A stretch of DNA of 64,000 bases from Kitasatospora sp. NBC_00240 (GCF_026342405.1 NZ_JAPEMU010000001.1:5890001-5954000), one strand, 5' to 3'. Shown: positions 47,075 through 55,382, numbered from the stretch's first letter. Notes: generated by a model not told the origin, from the letters alone. Translations and numbers: made by a program.

Positions 47075-47130
47075 TCCCGGGCGGGGGCGCGCCGGTCGCC
47101 CGGCGCGCCCCGCTCCTGACTTCAGCCCCC

Positions 47131-47439
47131 GTGTTCGCCGACCTCCGGTTCGCCAACACCGAGGCCGCCGACGGCTGGGAGCAGCTGAGCCGTCAGGCCC
47201 CGGGCAACCTGCGTCGCGCCTTCGAGCGGATCCGGACCGCACCCAGGGCCGGCGACAACCCTGAGCGGCAGCACCGGCTCAAGGGCAAGCTCGGCTCCGC
47301 CCTGTTCAAGGGGCAGAACGTGGAACGGTGGCAGTACGAGGTCACCGGCGGCGGACGTCTCTGGTACCTGGTCGACGACACCAACCCCACTGCCTGGATC
47401 AGCTACGCGGGAGCCGGCCACCCGAAGGCCACGGACTGA
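47131..47439 (+). CDS. RelE-like toxin family protein, no antitoxin adjacent
   Basis: A 102-residue protein from GTG 47131. The pattern WEQLSRQAPGNLRRAFERIR ... HRLKGKLG ... ERWQYEVTGGGRLWYLVDD ... GAGHPKATD follows the RelE/YoeB ribonuclease fold (two helices then a four-strand sheet with basic and aromatic residues). RelE toxins cut mRNA in the ribosome. No antitoxin-sized reading frame precedes or follows it, so it is an orphan. A damaged relative lies at 50778-50850. The ribosome site is weak. The family assignment is by pattern only. Confidence 0.6.
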   Translation: MFADLRFANTEAADGWEQLSRQAPGNLRRAFERIRTAPRAGDNPERQHRLKGKLGSALFKGQNVERWQYEVTGGGRLWYLVDDTNPTAWISYAGAGHPKATD

Positions 47440-47574
47440 CCCGGAATCCCGGGCAACGGCCGATCGTCCCGCTGCGTCGCCGGGCCCTCGACGAGGACTC
47501 GAACTGCTGCACCACCCGGCCGCGACGGTCGAAACTCCATGGCACGGTTGACCGCCCCGTGCCGGAGTGGGCGG
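47440..47574. other. spacer before a broken gene
   Basis: Together with 47808-47973 this is a coding-poor gap in front of the ABC permease stop. Nothing else is recognised apart from the pseudogene at 47575-47807. Confidence 0.4.
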
Positions 47575-47807
47575 ATGGATCACGAAGAACTGCTTGCCCT
47601 GTTCGACCGCCGGTTGAGGCGCGACGCGAAGGCTGACGGGCCCGGTGCCCGGATCGAACGTGACGGCGATGTCGTGCGGCAGGTCGGCGCGGAGCGACCG
47701 ACGAGAGCCGCCCCGTCCTGCAACGGCTCGGGTTCGCGGTGCTGAGCACCACGACCCCCTACGTCTACCGGCCCGAGCACAACGACGGCGAAGCACGGAC
47801 CGGTTGA
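47575..47807 (+). pseudogene. remnant of a GNAT N-acetyltransferase gene
   Basis: Frame one from ATG 47575 reads MDHEELLALFDRRLRRDAK ... GARIERDGDVVRQVGAE, the usual N-terminus of a Streptomyces GNAT protein. After about 47695 the frame changes, and from 47700 it reads DESRPVLQRLGFAVLSTTTP and YVYRPEH to a stop at 47805-47807, the usual C-terminus. Around 100-200 codons of the middle (acetyl-CoA site) are missing. A single internal deletion with frame change explains it. Confidence 0.6.
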
Positions 47808-47973
47808 CGCGGCCGTCGGGCGAAGCCGGTGACGGGTCACCGCCCCGTCACGTTCCTGCCTCCGGACAGCCGTCCGCCCCGGGCCGGCGCGGGCCGACAT
47901 GGTGTCGGGTGCGCCGCCCTGGGGCGGGGGTGGGGCGGGGTGGTGCGGGTGTGGGTCGTGCCTGTCACGGTGG

Positions 47974-48759
47974 TTACTTGGGGTCGCGGTTGAAGGTGCT
48001 GGTGGACCAGCGGTAGCCGAGTGCGGTGAGGGCGACGGACCAGGCGAGGGTGAGCCATCCGTTGTTGCCGATGCCGGTGCCGAGGAGCAGGCCCCGCAGG
48101 GTTTCGATGGCGGGGGTGAACGGCTGGTACTGGGCGATGGGCTGGAACCAGCCGGGCATGGAGTGCAGCGGGGTGAAGGCGCTGGAGATGAGCGGCAGCA
48201 GGATCAGCGGCATCGCGCTGTTGCTGGCGGCCTCGGCGTTGGGGCTGACCAGGCCCATGCCGACGGCGATCCAGGTGAGGGCGGTGGCGAAGAGCACGAG
48301 CAGGCCGAGGGCGGCCAGCCATTCCAGGGCGGTGGCGTCGGTGGAGCGGAAGCCGATGGCCAGGGCGACGGCGCCGACGAGGACGACGCCGGCGATGGAC
48401 TGCAGGACGCTGCCGACGACGTGTCCGACCAGGACGGACGGGCGGTGGATGGCCATGGTGCGGAAGCGGGCGATGATGCCCTCGTTCATGTCGGTGGCGA
48501 CGGAGACGGCGGCGCCGATCACGCTGCTGCCGATGGTCATCAGCAGGATGCCGGGGACGACGTAGGCGATGTAGGCGGAGCGGTCGCCGCCGCCGATGCC
48601 CGCGCTCATCGTGTCGCCGAAGATGTAGACGAAGAGCAGCAGCAGCATCACCGGGGTGAGCAGCAGGTTGAGGGTGAGTGAGGGGTAGCGCCGGGCGTGC
48701 AGGAGGTTGCGGCGCAGCATGGTCCTCGAGTCGCGGACGGCGAGGGCGAGAGTACTCAT
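47974..48759 (-). CDS. ABC-2 type multidrug export permease
   Basis: A 261-residue protein with six membrane helices and the DrrB-like features RRYPSLTLNLLLTPVMLLLL, VPGILLMTIGSS, DMNEGIIARFRTM (the coupling segment) and a late GNNGWLTLAWS. ATG 48759 overlaps the ATPase stop (ATGA). The pair forms an exporter of the daunorubicin-resistance type; the substrate is unknown. Confidence 0.92.
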   Translation of the reverse strand: MSTLALAVRDSRTMLRRNLLHARRYPSLTLNLLLTPVMLLLLFVYIFGDTMSAGIGGGDRSAYIAYVVPGILLMTIGSSVIGAAVSVATDMNEGIIARFRTMAIHRPSVLVGHVVGSVLQSIAGVVLVGAVALAIGFRSTDATALEWLAALGLLVLFATALTWIAVGMGLVSPNAEAASNSAMPLILLPLISSAFTPLHSMPGWFQPIAQYQPFTPAIETLRGLLLGTGIGNNGWLTLAWSVALTALGYRWSTSTFNRDPK

Positions 48760-49733
48760 CGGGCGTTCTCCTCGGACTGGGTGGGCCGGGCGGCCTGGGT
48801 GGGGATGGCGGTGTCGGTGAGGGCGAAGAAGACGTCGTCGAGGTCGGGGGTGTGGACGGTGAGTTCGTCGGCCTCGATGCCGGCGGTGTCGAGCTGGTCG
48901 AGGAGGGCGCGCAGGTGGCGCTGGCTGCCGTCGCCGGGGTTGCGCAGGGTCAGGGCGTCGTCGTCGCGGGCGGAGTCGGGGAGGGCGAGCGTGGCCCGCC
49001 GGTAGGTGTCGGGGTCGGTGAAGCGCAGCCGCACGTGGCCGCCGGGGATCAGGCGCTTGAGTTCCTCGGCGGTGCCGTGGGCGGCGATCCTTCCGTTGTG
49101 GAGGACGGCGATGCGGTCGGCGAGCTGGTCGGCCTCCTCCAGGTACTGGGTGGTGAGCAGGACGGTGGTGCCGCCGGTGACCAGTTCGCGGATGATCTGC
49201 CACATGGTGTGGCGGGAGCGGGGGTCCAGGCCGGTGGTCGGCTCGTCGAGGAAGATGATCCGCGGGCTGCCGACCAGCGTCATGGCGATGTCCAGGCGGC
49301 GTTTCATGCCGCCGGAGTAGGTGGAGGCGGGCTTCTGCGCGGCGTCGGTGAGGTCGAAGCGCTCCAGCAGTTCGGCGGCGACCTGTCGTCCCTCGCGCTT
49401 GGAGAGGTGGTGCAGGTCGGCCATGAGGAGCATGTTCTCCTCGCCGGTGATCAGGCCGTCCACGGCGGAGAACTGGCCGGTGACGCCGATGGTGGCGCGT
49501 ACCGCCTGGGGGTGGGTGGCCAGGTTGTGGCCGCCGACGTGGATGTCGCCGGTGCCGGGGTCGGCGGTGATGAGGCTGGAGAGGATCTTGACGGCGGTGG
49601 TCTTGCCGGCGCCGTTCGGGCCGAGCAGGGAGAAGATCGTCCCTTCCGGGACGGCCAGGTCGACGCCGTCCAGGACGACCTTGTCGCCGTAGGACTTGCG
49701 CAGCCCGTTCGCCGCGATGGCCAGGTTGGTCAT
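48756..49733 (-). CDS. ABC exporter ATP-binding protein (DrrA type)
   Basis: A 325-residue ATPase: Walker A GPNGAGKTT, signature YSGGMKRRL, Walker B IIFLDEPTTGLDP, H-loop region TTQYLEEADQLAD, then the DrrA C-terminal extension that docks to DrrB. It powers the 47974-48759 permease. It follows a DUF4097 gene by 47 bases in one operon whose promoter carries the AACGCAA dyads. Confidence 0.94.
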   Translation of the reverse strand: MTNLAIAANGLRKSYGDKVVLDGVDLAVPEGTIFSLLGPNGAGKTTAVKILSSLITADPGTGDIHVGGHNLATHPQAVRATIGVTGQFSAVDGLITGEENMLLMADLHHLSKREGRQVAAELLERFDLTDAAQKPASTYSGGMKRRLDIAMTLVGSPRIIFLDEPTTGLDPRSRHTMWQIIRELVTGGTTVLLTTQYLEEADQLADRIAVLHNGRIAAHGTAEELKRLIPGGHVRLRFTDPDTYRRATLALPDSARDDDALTLRNPGDGSQRHLRALLDQLDTAGIEADELTVHTPDLDDVFFALTDTAIPTQAARPTQSEENAR

Positions 49734-49780
49734 GAGAAGTCGCTCCTTCGGGAGGCTGGGGGCGGGCGGAGACTGCGGGT

Positions 49781-50446
49781 TCAGAGGCTGCGGGCGGTGA
49801 TGTCGCCGTGGGCGGTGGTCGCGTGGACGGTCAACTCGGGGGCGCCGGTGTTCTGCAGGGCGTTGTCGATCCGGCCGTAGGAGGTGCCGGCGTCCAGGGC
49901 GGCGCTGACCCCGCGGGCGGCGCCGATCGTGATGTCACCGGCCTGGGTGCGCAGTTCGACGGTGCCGCGGACCGCCTCGGTGATCGTGATGTGGCCCTGC
50001 AGGGTGCTGATCCGTGCGGGGCCGCCGAGGCGGCCGACGGTGATGTCGCCGGCCTGGACGGTGAGGTGGGCGCCGGCGGTCTCGTCGAGCTTGACGGTGC
50101 CCTGCGCGCCCTCGAAGGTGACGTCGCCGAGGCGTCCGACGCCCCGCAGTTCGGCGGCGGCGGCCTTGGCCTCGACCCGGGAGCCGGACGGGAGTTGGAC
50201 GGTCACCTCCACGGACCCGGAGTGGCCGACGATCCGGTTCTTCGCCGGCGCGGCCCCGATCCGCAGCACGCCGTCGGCGTACTCGACGGTGACCCGCTCC
50301 GCCACCTGCACGTCCCGGCTCTTCGAGGCGTCTGCCGGCAGGACCTCCACCGTGCTGTCCGCCCGGTCGGCGGCGATGAACCGGATCCGCCCGGCGGGGA
50401 TGTCGAGGATGGTGGTGATCGGGGTGGGGGTGTCGAACTTCAGCAT
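49781..50446 (-). CDS. DUF4097-family beta-helix protein
   Basis: A 221-residue protein of repeated short beta strands (SVEVTVQLPSGSRVEAK, GDVTFEGAQGTVKLDET, GDITVGRLGGPARISTLQG, GDITIGAARG), typical of DUF4097/adhesin-like beta-solenoids. There is no signal peptide, so it is probably cytoplasmic. It is first gene of an ABC exporter operon. Many Streptomyces exporters of this kind are preceded by such a gene, with unknown role. ATG 50446 has AGAGGAGA upstream. Confidence 0.85.
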   Translation of the reverse strand: MLKFDTPTPITTILDIPAGRIRFIAADRADSTVEVLPADASKSRDVQVAERVTVEYADGVLRIGAAPAKNRIVGHSGSVEVTVQLPSGSRVEAKAAAAELRGVGRLGDVTFEGAQGTVKLDETAGAHLTVQAGDITVGRLGGPARISTLQGHITITEAVRGTVELRTQAGDITIGAARGVSAALDAGTSYGRIDNALQNTGAPELTVHATTAHGDITARSL

Positions 50447-50478
50447 CGCTGTCTCCTCTTGCGCTTCGCGTTTCTGAC

Positions 50479-50500
50479 AACGCAAACGCTACGTTGCGTT
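50479..50500. promoter_or_regulatory. operator dyad 1 of the DUF4097-ABC operon
   Basis: AACGCAA (50479-50485), 8-base spacer, TTGCGTT (50494-50500). The arms are perfect and flank the minus-strand -10 hexamer, so a bound protein would block RNA polymerase. Confidence 0.72.
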
Positions 50501-50514
50501 CGAAGATCCTTCAA
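50486..50514 (-). promoter_or_regulatory. promoter of the DUF4097-ABC operon
   Basis: Minus-strand TTGAAG (50514-50509), 17-base spacer, TAGCGT (50491-50486), about 40 bases before the DUF4097 start. Confidence 0.55.
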
Positions 50515-50584
50515 TGTCTTCATTGCGCTTGATTGGCATCATCCCAGGTCAAGGCTGCAAAATCATTGCAATGGATGCCGATTT

Positions 50585-50610
50585 AACGCAACGTCAGAGG
50601 GAGTTGCGTT
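50585..50610. promoter_or_regulatory. operator dyad 2
   Basis: AACGCAAC (50585-50592), 10-base spacer, GTTGCGTT (50603-50610), perfect arms, about 85 bases upstream of dyad 1's outer end. Confidence 0.65.
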
Positions 50611-50777
50611 GCAATGGAATGACGGTGAATGCTATGCGGAGGCAGCAAAGGACACCTTGCCGCCGCTGTTGGGGGGACTCGGCGTCGAGTGCGCCGCCTG
50701 CTGACCGGGCCGATCCGCGCCGGCATCGTCGAGGCGCCGCGGTCGACGGTGAGTGGTCGGCGGTGAGTGGTCGGCGC

Positions 50778-50850
50778 CGGCTGAGCCGTCAGGCGCCCGG
50801 CAGCCTGCGCCGCGCCTTGGACGGGATTCGCTCCGCAACCCGCCCGGATG
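50778..50850 (+). pseudogene. fragment of a RelE-like toxin gene
   Basis: Translates to RLSRQAPGSLRRALDGIRSATR, matching LSRQAPGNLRRAFERIRTAPR of the 47131 gene, with about four in five bases identical over roughly 60 bases. The rest of the gene (HRLKG, WQYEV, GHPKATD) is absent. A decayed paralogue. Confidence 0.55.
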
Positions 50851-51118
50851 ACTCCACGGGTCGAGGCGGTGCTCCTCGCGCTGCCTCCGGGGCACCCTCC
50901 GGCAGCGTGTCGAGTCCAATCATGCCTTGTCAGAGGCCTCTTGCGGTAGGACCGAGAGCACGTCGGTCCGAGCTTGTCCGGGCCGCCGCCGCCCCTCAGA
51001 CTCGACCCATCCACCTCGATCCCACGTGCCGACTTCTCCCCCCGGAGAGGCCGGTACGTCCGTCGCGCTGCCCTGGCGCCGGCGGGTACGGCCTCGGGTG
51101 GACGGACAAGGGGGAACG

Positions 51119-51487
51119 ATGAACAGCGAAGCGGTACTGCGGGCGCGGGTGTTGATGCTCGACGAGGGCCGGATCGCCCCGGTGCAGGAGCTGCGGGCGC
51201 TGCGGGTGCTCGCTCCGGTCGCCCCGGCGGCCTACCTCCCCAAGCTCTCCAGGGCGCTGGTGAAGTACGCCAAGGGCCGTACCGGCCCGGAGAGGCTGGC
51301 GCTGCTGGTGGAGGCGGTCGACGCGGCGGAGCGGATGGACGAGGCGGATCCGGTGCGCCCGGCCGTCCTGCTGAAGGCGCTGAACGCCTACCAGAAGCAA
51401 CTTGACGCGGCAGGGCGCCCGTCGGACGCGCTCGCGGCCCGGGGCCGGATGCTGGAGGCCGCCCGGGCCGCAGGCACCGGCCGGTAG
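51119..51487 (+). CDS. conserved hypothetical helical-repeat protein
   Basis: A 122-residue cytoplasmic, nearly all-helical protein from ATG 51119 with AAGGGGGAA upstream. Helix pairs such as LRALRVLAPVAPAAYLPKLSRALVKYAKG and RLALLVEAVDAAERMDEADPVRPAVLLKAL give a TPR-like impression, but no family is recognised. Confidence 0.65.
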   Translation: MNSEAVLRARVLMLDEGRIAPVQELRALRVLAPVAPAAYLPKLSRALVKYAKGRTGPERLALLVEAVDAAERMDEADPVRPAVLLKALNAYQKQLDAAGRPSDALAARGRMLEAARAAGTGR

Positions 51488-51545
51488 CCCCGGCCCGCCG
51501 GTGGGGAGGGCGGCGCCCCGGCCTCCCCACCGGGCCCGCCCCTCC

Positions 51546-52157
51546 TCACCGGCCCGCGCCACCCCGCTCGGCCCCGGCCGGGCGGGGTGGCGCGGGATGC
51601 CGGGTGTCCTCCGGCCCGGCAAGGAACACCCGGCGCCCCTGCCGGTCGACATCCGTGACGACGACCGAGATCTCGTCGCCGACCTGGAAGGCCTCCGGCA
51701 GACCGGCTACGGGCCTGCCGTGGACTTCCTTGAAGGGCACCAGCCCCACGACTTCGTCCCCGATGTCGACGAAGGCGCCGAAGAAGAGCATGTCGACGAC
51801 CGTGCCGCGCAGGGCCTGGCCGAGCGCCGTGCGGTCGGCGAAGGCCTGGAAGGGGTCGGGGAGCAGTGCGCGCAACGACAGCCTGGCCTCCGCGTTGTAC
51901 GTGTCGAACTGGAGGAACTCGCATGAGACGTGCTGTCCGACCTGGACGGCATCGGTCGGAGCTTCGTTCCGCCGCCAGGACAGTTCGGGGATGGTGATGA
52001 ACCCGACGCCGGGGAACAGGGGGTGGTCCGGTCCGTCGTCCAGGGCCACGAAGACCCCGAACCGCTCGATCGCCGCGACGGTGCCGGAAAGGATCTCGCC
52101 GGGCTGCAACGACTCCAGGAATGCCCAGAGGTCCGGGCTCTCAGACTGCCAATCCAT
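51546..52157 (-). CDS. protein with two S1 RNA-binding domains
   Basis: A 203-residue protein. S1 repeat one is about 19-90 (GEILSGTVAAIERFGVFVAL) and repeat two about 112-180 (LRGTVVDMLFFGAFVDIG, QVGDEISVVVTDVD), followed by a Pro/Arg/Gly tail. S1 modules bind single-stranded RNA; a small double-S1 protein like this could be a translation or RNA-decay accessory. It looks single-gene, with no operon partner. Confidence 0.82.
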   Translation of the reverse strand: MDWQSESPDLWAFLESLQPGEILSGTVAAIERFGVFVALDDGPDHPLFPGVGFITIPELSWRRNEAPTDAVQVGQHVSCEFLQFDTYNAEARLSLRALLPDPFQAFADRTALGQALRGTVVDMLFFGAFVDIGDEVVGLVPFKEVHGRPVAGLPEAFQVGDEISVVVTDVDRQGRRVFLAGPEDTRHPAPPRPAGAERGGAGR

Positions 52158-52309
52158 ATCCGCCAGCCTGGCACACGCGTCGTCTCACGGCGGTTCCGGC
52201 CAGGCCGTCCATGCCTGTGCCCCCCGCGAGAGTCTCGACGGCGGGAGGTCGAGCCGGCCAGGCCGTTCAGGGTCCGCTCCGAGGCCGGCGGGGGGTGCGG
52301 AGGACCGGA

Positions 52310-52828
52310 TCAGTGCGTGGGCGGGGTCCAGTCGGCGGGCAGGCCGGACTGGGCAAGGACGGTGTTGAGGCTGTAGTAGTCCTGGTCGGAGGCGATCAGG
52401 TGGTGCTCGCCGAGGTCGAGGAGGGTGGCCATCGGCACGGCGAACGGCTTGGGCGCGCCCTTGAGATGGCCGGAGTAGACGGCTTCGACGGTGATGTGGG
52501 CGCCGTCGCGGTGGGCTGCCTTCACGGTGACGTGGACGCCGTCGATGAGGCTGTCGGTACGGGCCTTCCAGCCGCCGATCTCCTGGCGGCCGTGGAAGGT
52601 GACCCCGATGCCCTGGTCCGTGTAGGTGCTGTCGGCGGTGAACAGGACACCGAGCGCCTGGGGGTCGCTGCCGTTCCAGGCGGCGGCCCATGCGGTGACG
52701 ACCTTCGGCAGGCGCTGCGCGGTGGACGGCACGGTGGGCTGCGCGGCGGCGGCGGTGGTGCCGAGGACGGCGCAGAGGGCCGTCGTACCGATCAGCGCGG
52801 TCAGGGTACGGCGTGAGCTGGACTTCAT
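52310..52828 (-). CDS. secreted SnoaL/NTF2-like protein
   Basis: A 172-residue exported protein with a signal peptide (1-29, cut near TAAAAQP) and an NTF2-like cone fold (VVTAWAAAWNGSDPQALGVLFTADSTYTDQGIG...FHGRQEIGGW). Similar to SgcJ/EcaC and SnoaL-like proteins, which are enzymes or ligand binders. It lies 63 bases downstream of the quinone-reductase-like gene on the same strand and probably shares its promoter. Confidence 0.82.
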   Translation of the reverse strand: MKSSSRRTLTALIGTTALCAVLGTTAAAAQPTVPSTAQRLPKVVTAWAAAWNGSDPQALGVLFTADSTYTDQGIGVTFHGRQEIGGWKARTDSLIDGVHVTVKAAHRDGAHITVEAVYSGHLKGAPKPFAVPMATLLDLGEHHLIASDQDYYSLNTVLAQSGLPADWTPPTH

Positions 52829-52891
52829 GGCGGGGCTCCTTCGGGCGAGCGGTGAGCGGTGAGCGAGGGTGACAGATGAGGGGGCAGGGGG

Positions 52892-53923
52892 TCAGGGGAC
52901 CAGGACGACCTTGCCGGAGACCGTGCCGGACTCGGCCAGGCGCAGGGCCTCGGCGGCCTCGGCGAGGGGGAGTTGGGCGGCGATGCGGGCGGTGACCTCG
53001 CCGCGCTGGACGGCGGCGAAGACCTGGGTGAGGTCCGTGCGCAGCCGGGCCCGGAACCGGTTCTTGTTGAGCGGCCGGCCGGCCCAGATGTTGTAGAAGT
53101 GGGCGCGGCGTCCGTTGGGCAGGGTGTTCCAGAGCCAGGTGCGGGCGAGGATCTTCAGGACGGGCCACTGCTTGGAGCCGGTGTCGTCGCGGGTGGAGGC
53201 GCTGCCGTAGGAGATGAGGGTGCCGCCGGGGGCGAGTAGGTGCCAGGAGTCGACGACGCTGCGGCCACCGACATGGTCGAAGACGGCGTTCACCCCGCCG
53301 GGTGCCAGTTCGCGCACCTGGGCGGGCACGTCGCCGGCGCGGTAGTCGACCGGGAGGACACCCAGTTCCCGCAGGGCGTCGTGGTGGCGGACGGAGGCCG
53401 TGCCGATCACCTTCGCACCTGCCGCGCGGGCGAGTTGGACCAGGACCGAGCCGACGCCGCCGTTGGCGCCGTGCACCAGGACGGTCTGACCGGCCCGCAC
53501 CCGGGCCTTGCGGTGCAGCATCTGCCAGGCCGTGATGCCGTTGACCACGACGGTCTCGGCCTGCGCCGCCGTGAGGCCCTGCGGGACCTCCACCGCGTCG
53601 CCGGCGTCGAGCACCACGTGGCTGGCCCATCCGCCGACCTTCACCAGCGCGGCCACCCGTCGACCGGCCAGGCCCGGGTCGACGCCCCGGCCGGTGGTCA
53701 GCACCCGGCCCACCAGGTCGTAGCCGGGGACGAACGGGAACGGCGGCTGGTCGTAGTACCGCCCGCGACGCATCTGCTGCTCGGCGAACGAGACGCCGGT
53801 GGCCTCCATGGCGACGACGATCTGCCCCGGGCCCGCCTGCGGTACGGCGCTCTCGCGGATCTCCAGGCCCTCCGGCGCCACGACACCCGGCAGGACGACC
53901 TCGATGCGACGTTCGGCGTTCAT
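52892..53923 (-). CDS. zinc-independent medium-chain dehydrogenase/reductase (quinone oxidoreductase type)
   Basis: A 343-residue MDR protein with an N-terminal GroES-like domain (VPGYDLVGRV), the nucleotide-binding AxxGxxG-like VHGANGGVGSVLVQLARAAGAKV, and FDHVGG. It lacks the zinc-ligand cysteines. It probably reduces quinones or enones with NADPH. Its promoter contains an AACGCAA half-site over the -10, as in the DUF4097-ABC promoter, hinting at a common regulator responding to an electrophile or drug. ATG 53923 has GAGAGG upstream. Confidence 0.9.
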   Translation of the reverse strand: MNAERRIEVVLPGVVAPEGLEIRESAVPQAGPGQIVVAMEATGVSFAEQQMRRGRYYDQPPFPFVPGYDLVGRVLTTGRGVDPGLAGRRVAALVKVGGWASHVVLDAGDAVEVPQGLTAAQAETVVVNGITAWQMLHRKARVRAGQTVLVHGANGGVGSVLVQLARAAGAKVIGTASVRHHDALRELGVLPVDYRAGDVPAQVRELAPGGVNAVFDHVGGRSVVDSWHLLAPGGTLISYGSASTRDDTGSKQWPVLKILARTWLWNTLPNGRRAHFYNIWAGRPLNKNRFRARLRTDLTQVFAAVQRGEVTARIAAQLPLAEAAEALRLAESGTVSGKVVLVP

Positions 53924-53965
53924 GATCGCCTCTCCCTCGGTAGATGATTTCGCGTTCGTTAGAAG

Positions 53966-53994
53966 TTGTAACGCAAATCAGTGGCGAGAGTCAA
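53966..53994 (-). promoter_or_regulatory. promoter with AACGCAA half-site upstream of the quinone-reductase-like gene
   Basis: Minus-strand TTGACT (53994-53989), 17-base spacer, TTACAA (53971-53966). AACGCAA lies at 53970-53976 over the -10. A partial mate (TTCGCGTT) is at 53949-53956, and GTTA-N7-TAAC at 53958-53972. Confidence 0.55.
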
Positions 53995-54161
53995 TAGCGA
54001 CAGTGACAACCTCTAACTATTGCTTTGATCGGATCGAGGGAGGGGCCGACTCGGTCCGCCCTGCAGGCCGGGCGCAGGGATGGCAGGCATGGCGGAGCGG
54101 ACCGGCGGAGGGCGGGAGCGGGCGCGAGAAAGCGGTGCAGAAGCCCCTTGGAAGCGGGCGT

Positions 54162-54449
54162 CTAGCCCTTGGTGGGGCGGATCGACACCCCGTGCAGGCG
54201 ACCCTCCATCCGGAACGAGAGGACCAACTCGCCGTCTCGGTCGAGGTGTTCGGTCACCCGTTGCACGGCGTTCGGGCGGGTGAGGAAGTACTGGTACGCG
54301 TCGTGCTGGGTCGCGCCGAGCGGCAGCGTACGCAGTGAGCCCCACAGCGCGGCCAGGGCGTCGGCGAGATGCTCGAAGGCGGCAGGCGGTGTCACGTCCT
54401 CGATCTCGACGGTGACGGGGGTCGGCGGCGGGGCGCTGTTTCTGGTCAC
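54162..54449 (-). CDS. small conserved protein coupled to an anti-sigma-type ATPase gene
   Basis: A 95-residue protein from GTG 54449, preceded by GGAGG and overlapping the ATPase stop by 4 bases (GTGA). It is mixed alpha/beta (VTVEIEDVTPPAAFEHLADALAALW, then QYFLTRPNAVQRVTEHLDRDGELVLSFRMEG). No family recognised; tight coupling suggests that it works with the ATPase. Confidence 0.68.
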   Translation of the reverse strand: MTRNSAPPPTPVTVEIEDVTPPAAFEHLADALAALWGSLRTLPLGATQHDAYQYFLTRPNAVQRVTEHLDRDGELVLSFRMEGRLHGVSIRPTKG

Positions 54450-55054
54450 GGCCGGCCTCCGACGGTCGTCGCTTCCGCCGCCCGCGCCCTGCACCGATGC
54501 CGACCGAGGGGTGGGCGGTGACCATCGAGGTCGCCGACGCCCGGTCTTGGCCGCAGGGCGCGGATGCGGTGGTCCAGGAGCTGCGACGGCAGCCGATCGG
54601 CCAGGTCGGGAAGGGAGTTGGCGGCCGGTCGTGGCACGGCCAGGGCGCGGAGTCGAGCTGCGGTCCCCGGCGCCATCCGCACCTCGACCCAGGTCTTCTT
54701 CCCGGAGTCCAGCCGGATGGTGCCCCGCTGCAGCGCCAGCGCGTCGACCAGGAGCAACCCGCGCCCGCCCTCGTCGTCCGCCTCCGGCTCCTGTTGCTGC
54801 GGTTCGGTCGGATTGGCGTCCTCGACCGTGAGAACGACCGTGCCGTCCTCGGTGCCGATGAGTTCGACGGTGGTGGTCTGCGTCTTGCCGTACCGCACCG
54901 CGTTGGTCACCAGTTCGGAGACCAGCAGTTCGATGACCGCCCGGTCGTCCGGATCCAGTTCCCCCACCCAGGTGCCCAGTTGGGCCACGGCGAGTCTTCG
55001 GGCGACGGCGACGGACGACTCGGACGCGGGGAGGCGGAAGCGGTTCTGGGGCAT
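54446..55054 (-). CDS. ATP-binding protein of the anti-sigma factor (HATPase) family
   Basis: A 202-residue protein. Residues about 10-135 form a GHKL ATPase domain like SpoIIAB/RsbW and the many Streptomyces regulatory ATPases (ELLVSELVTNAVRYGK as N-box, VEDANPTEP, DEGGRGLLLVDAL as G-box). The remaining ~65 residues are Arg/Pro-rich with no match and could reflect an old frameshift. It lies back to back with the XRE/DUF397 genes, an arrangement seen in AbaA/WhiJ-like clusters. ATG 55054 has AGGAGG upstream. Confidence 0.85.
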   Translation of the reverse strand: MPQNRFRLPASESSVAVARRLAVAQLGTWVGELDPDDRAVIELLVSELVTNAVRYGKTQTTTVELIGTEDGTVVLTVEDANPTEPQQQEPEADDEGGRGLLLVDALALQRGTIRLDSGKKTWVEVRMAPGTAARLRALAVPRPAANSLPDLADRLPSQLLDHRIRALRPRPGVGDLDGHRPPLGRHRCRARAAEATTVGGRP

Positions 55055-55382
55055 GGCGGAGGTCCTCCTGGCTGTGATCGCGGGGGCGAGGTTGCCGGTG
55101 GCGTTCGGCGAGGTGGCCGCAGAGGCCCCGGTTGTCTCGGCAGAAGTAGGCGGGCAGGGCATGTAGCTGCCGCTCCGCCCTATGGCGTGGCAGTGTGTAG
55201 CGGTTCGGTTGCCGCCCGTCATAGTGAGAATGATGCCTGATGTAGCGTCAGCGCAAGTCTCAAAAATGAGAATTCTCATTCAAGGGCGTCAGGCTGCCGC
55301 TCGGCTTGGGGTGAAAGTGGCGGTGGGTGTGCTCCAACGGGCAAACTGGCCGCCAGGGAGACCTGGGAAACGAGGAGGGCCA
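55055..55382. other. divergent region between ATPase and XRE genes
   Basis: It contains a repeated TGAGAAT (about 55224 and 55267) and the 16-base palindrome at 55265-55280; the promoters for both directions should be here. No gene is seen. Confidence 0.5.
55265..55280. promoter_or_regulatory. 16-base perfect palindrome upstream of the XRE gene
   Basis: AATGAGAATTCTCATT, in an AT-rich island about 100 bases before the XRE start. A candidate autoregulatory operator. Confidence 0.6.

Larger units (their letters stand above)
50447..51118. other. long intergenic region with operators and gene debris
   Basis: It holds the DUF4097/ABC promoter (50486-50514), two TTGCGTT-type dyads, AT-rich DNA to about 50640 and a RelE-like remnant near 50780-50850. 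I find no intact gene between 50447 and 51118. Confidence 0.5.

Noticed and set aside
47575-47745. A 57-residue complete protein, possibly the missing antitoxin for the RelE-like toxin
   Set aside because: The sequence reads as the N-terminus of a GNAT acetyltransferase and its C-terminus continues in another frame, so it is a broken gene.
50556-50703. A small regulator gene starting near the second AACGCAA dyad
   Set aside because: The frames here are short, change composition and show no helix-turn-helix pattern or ribosome site; debris is more likely.
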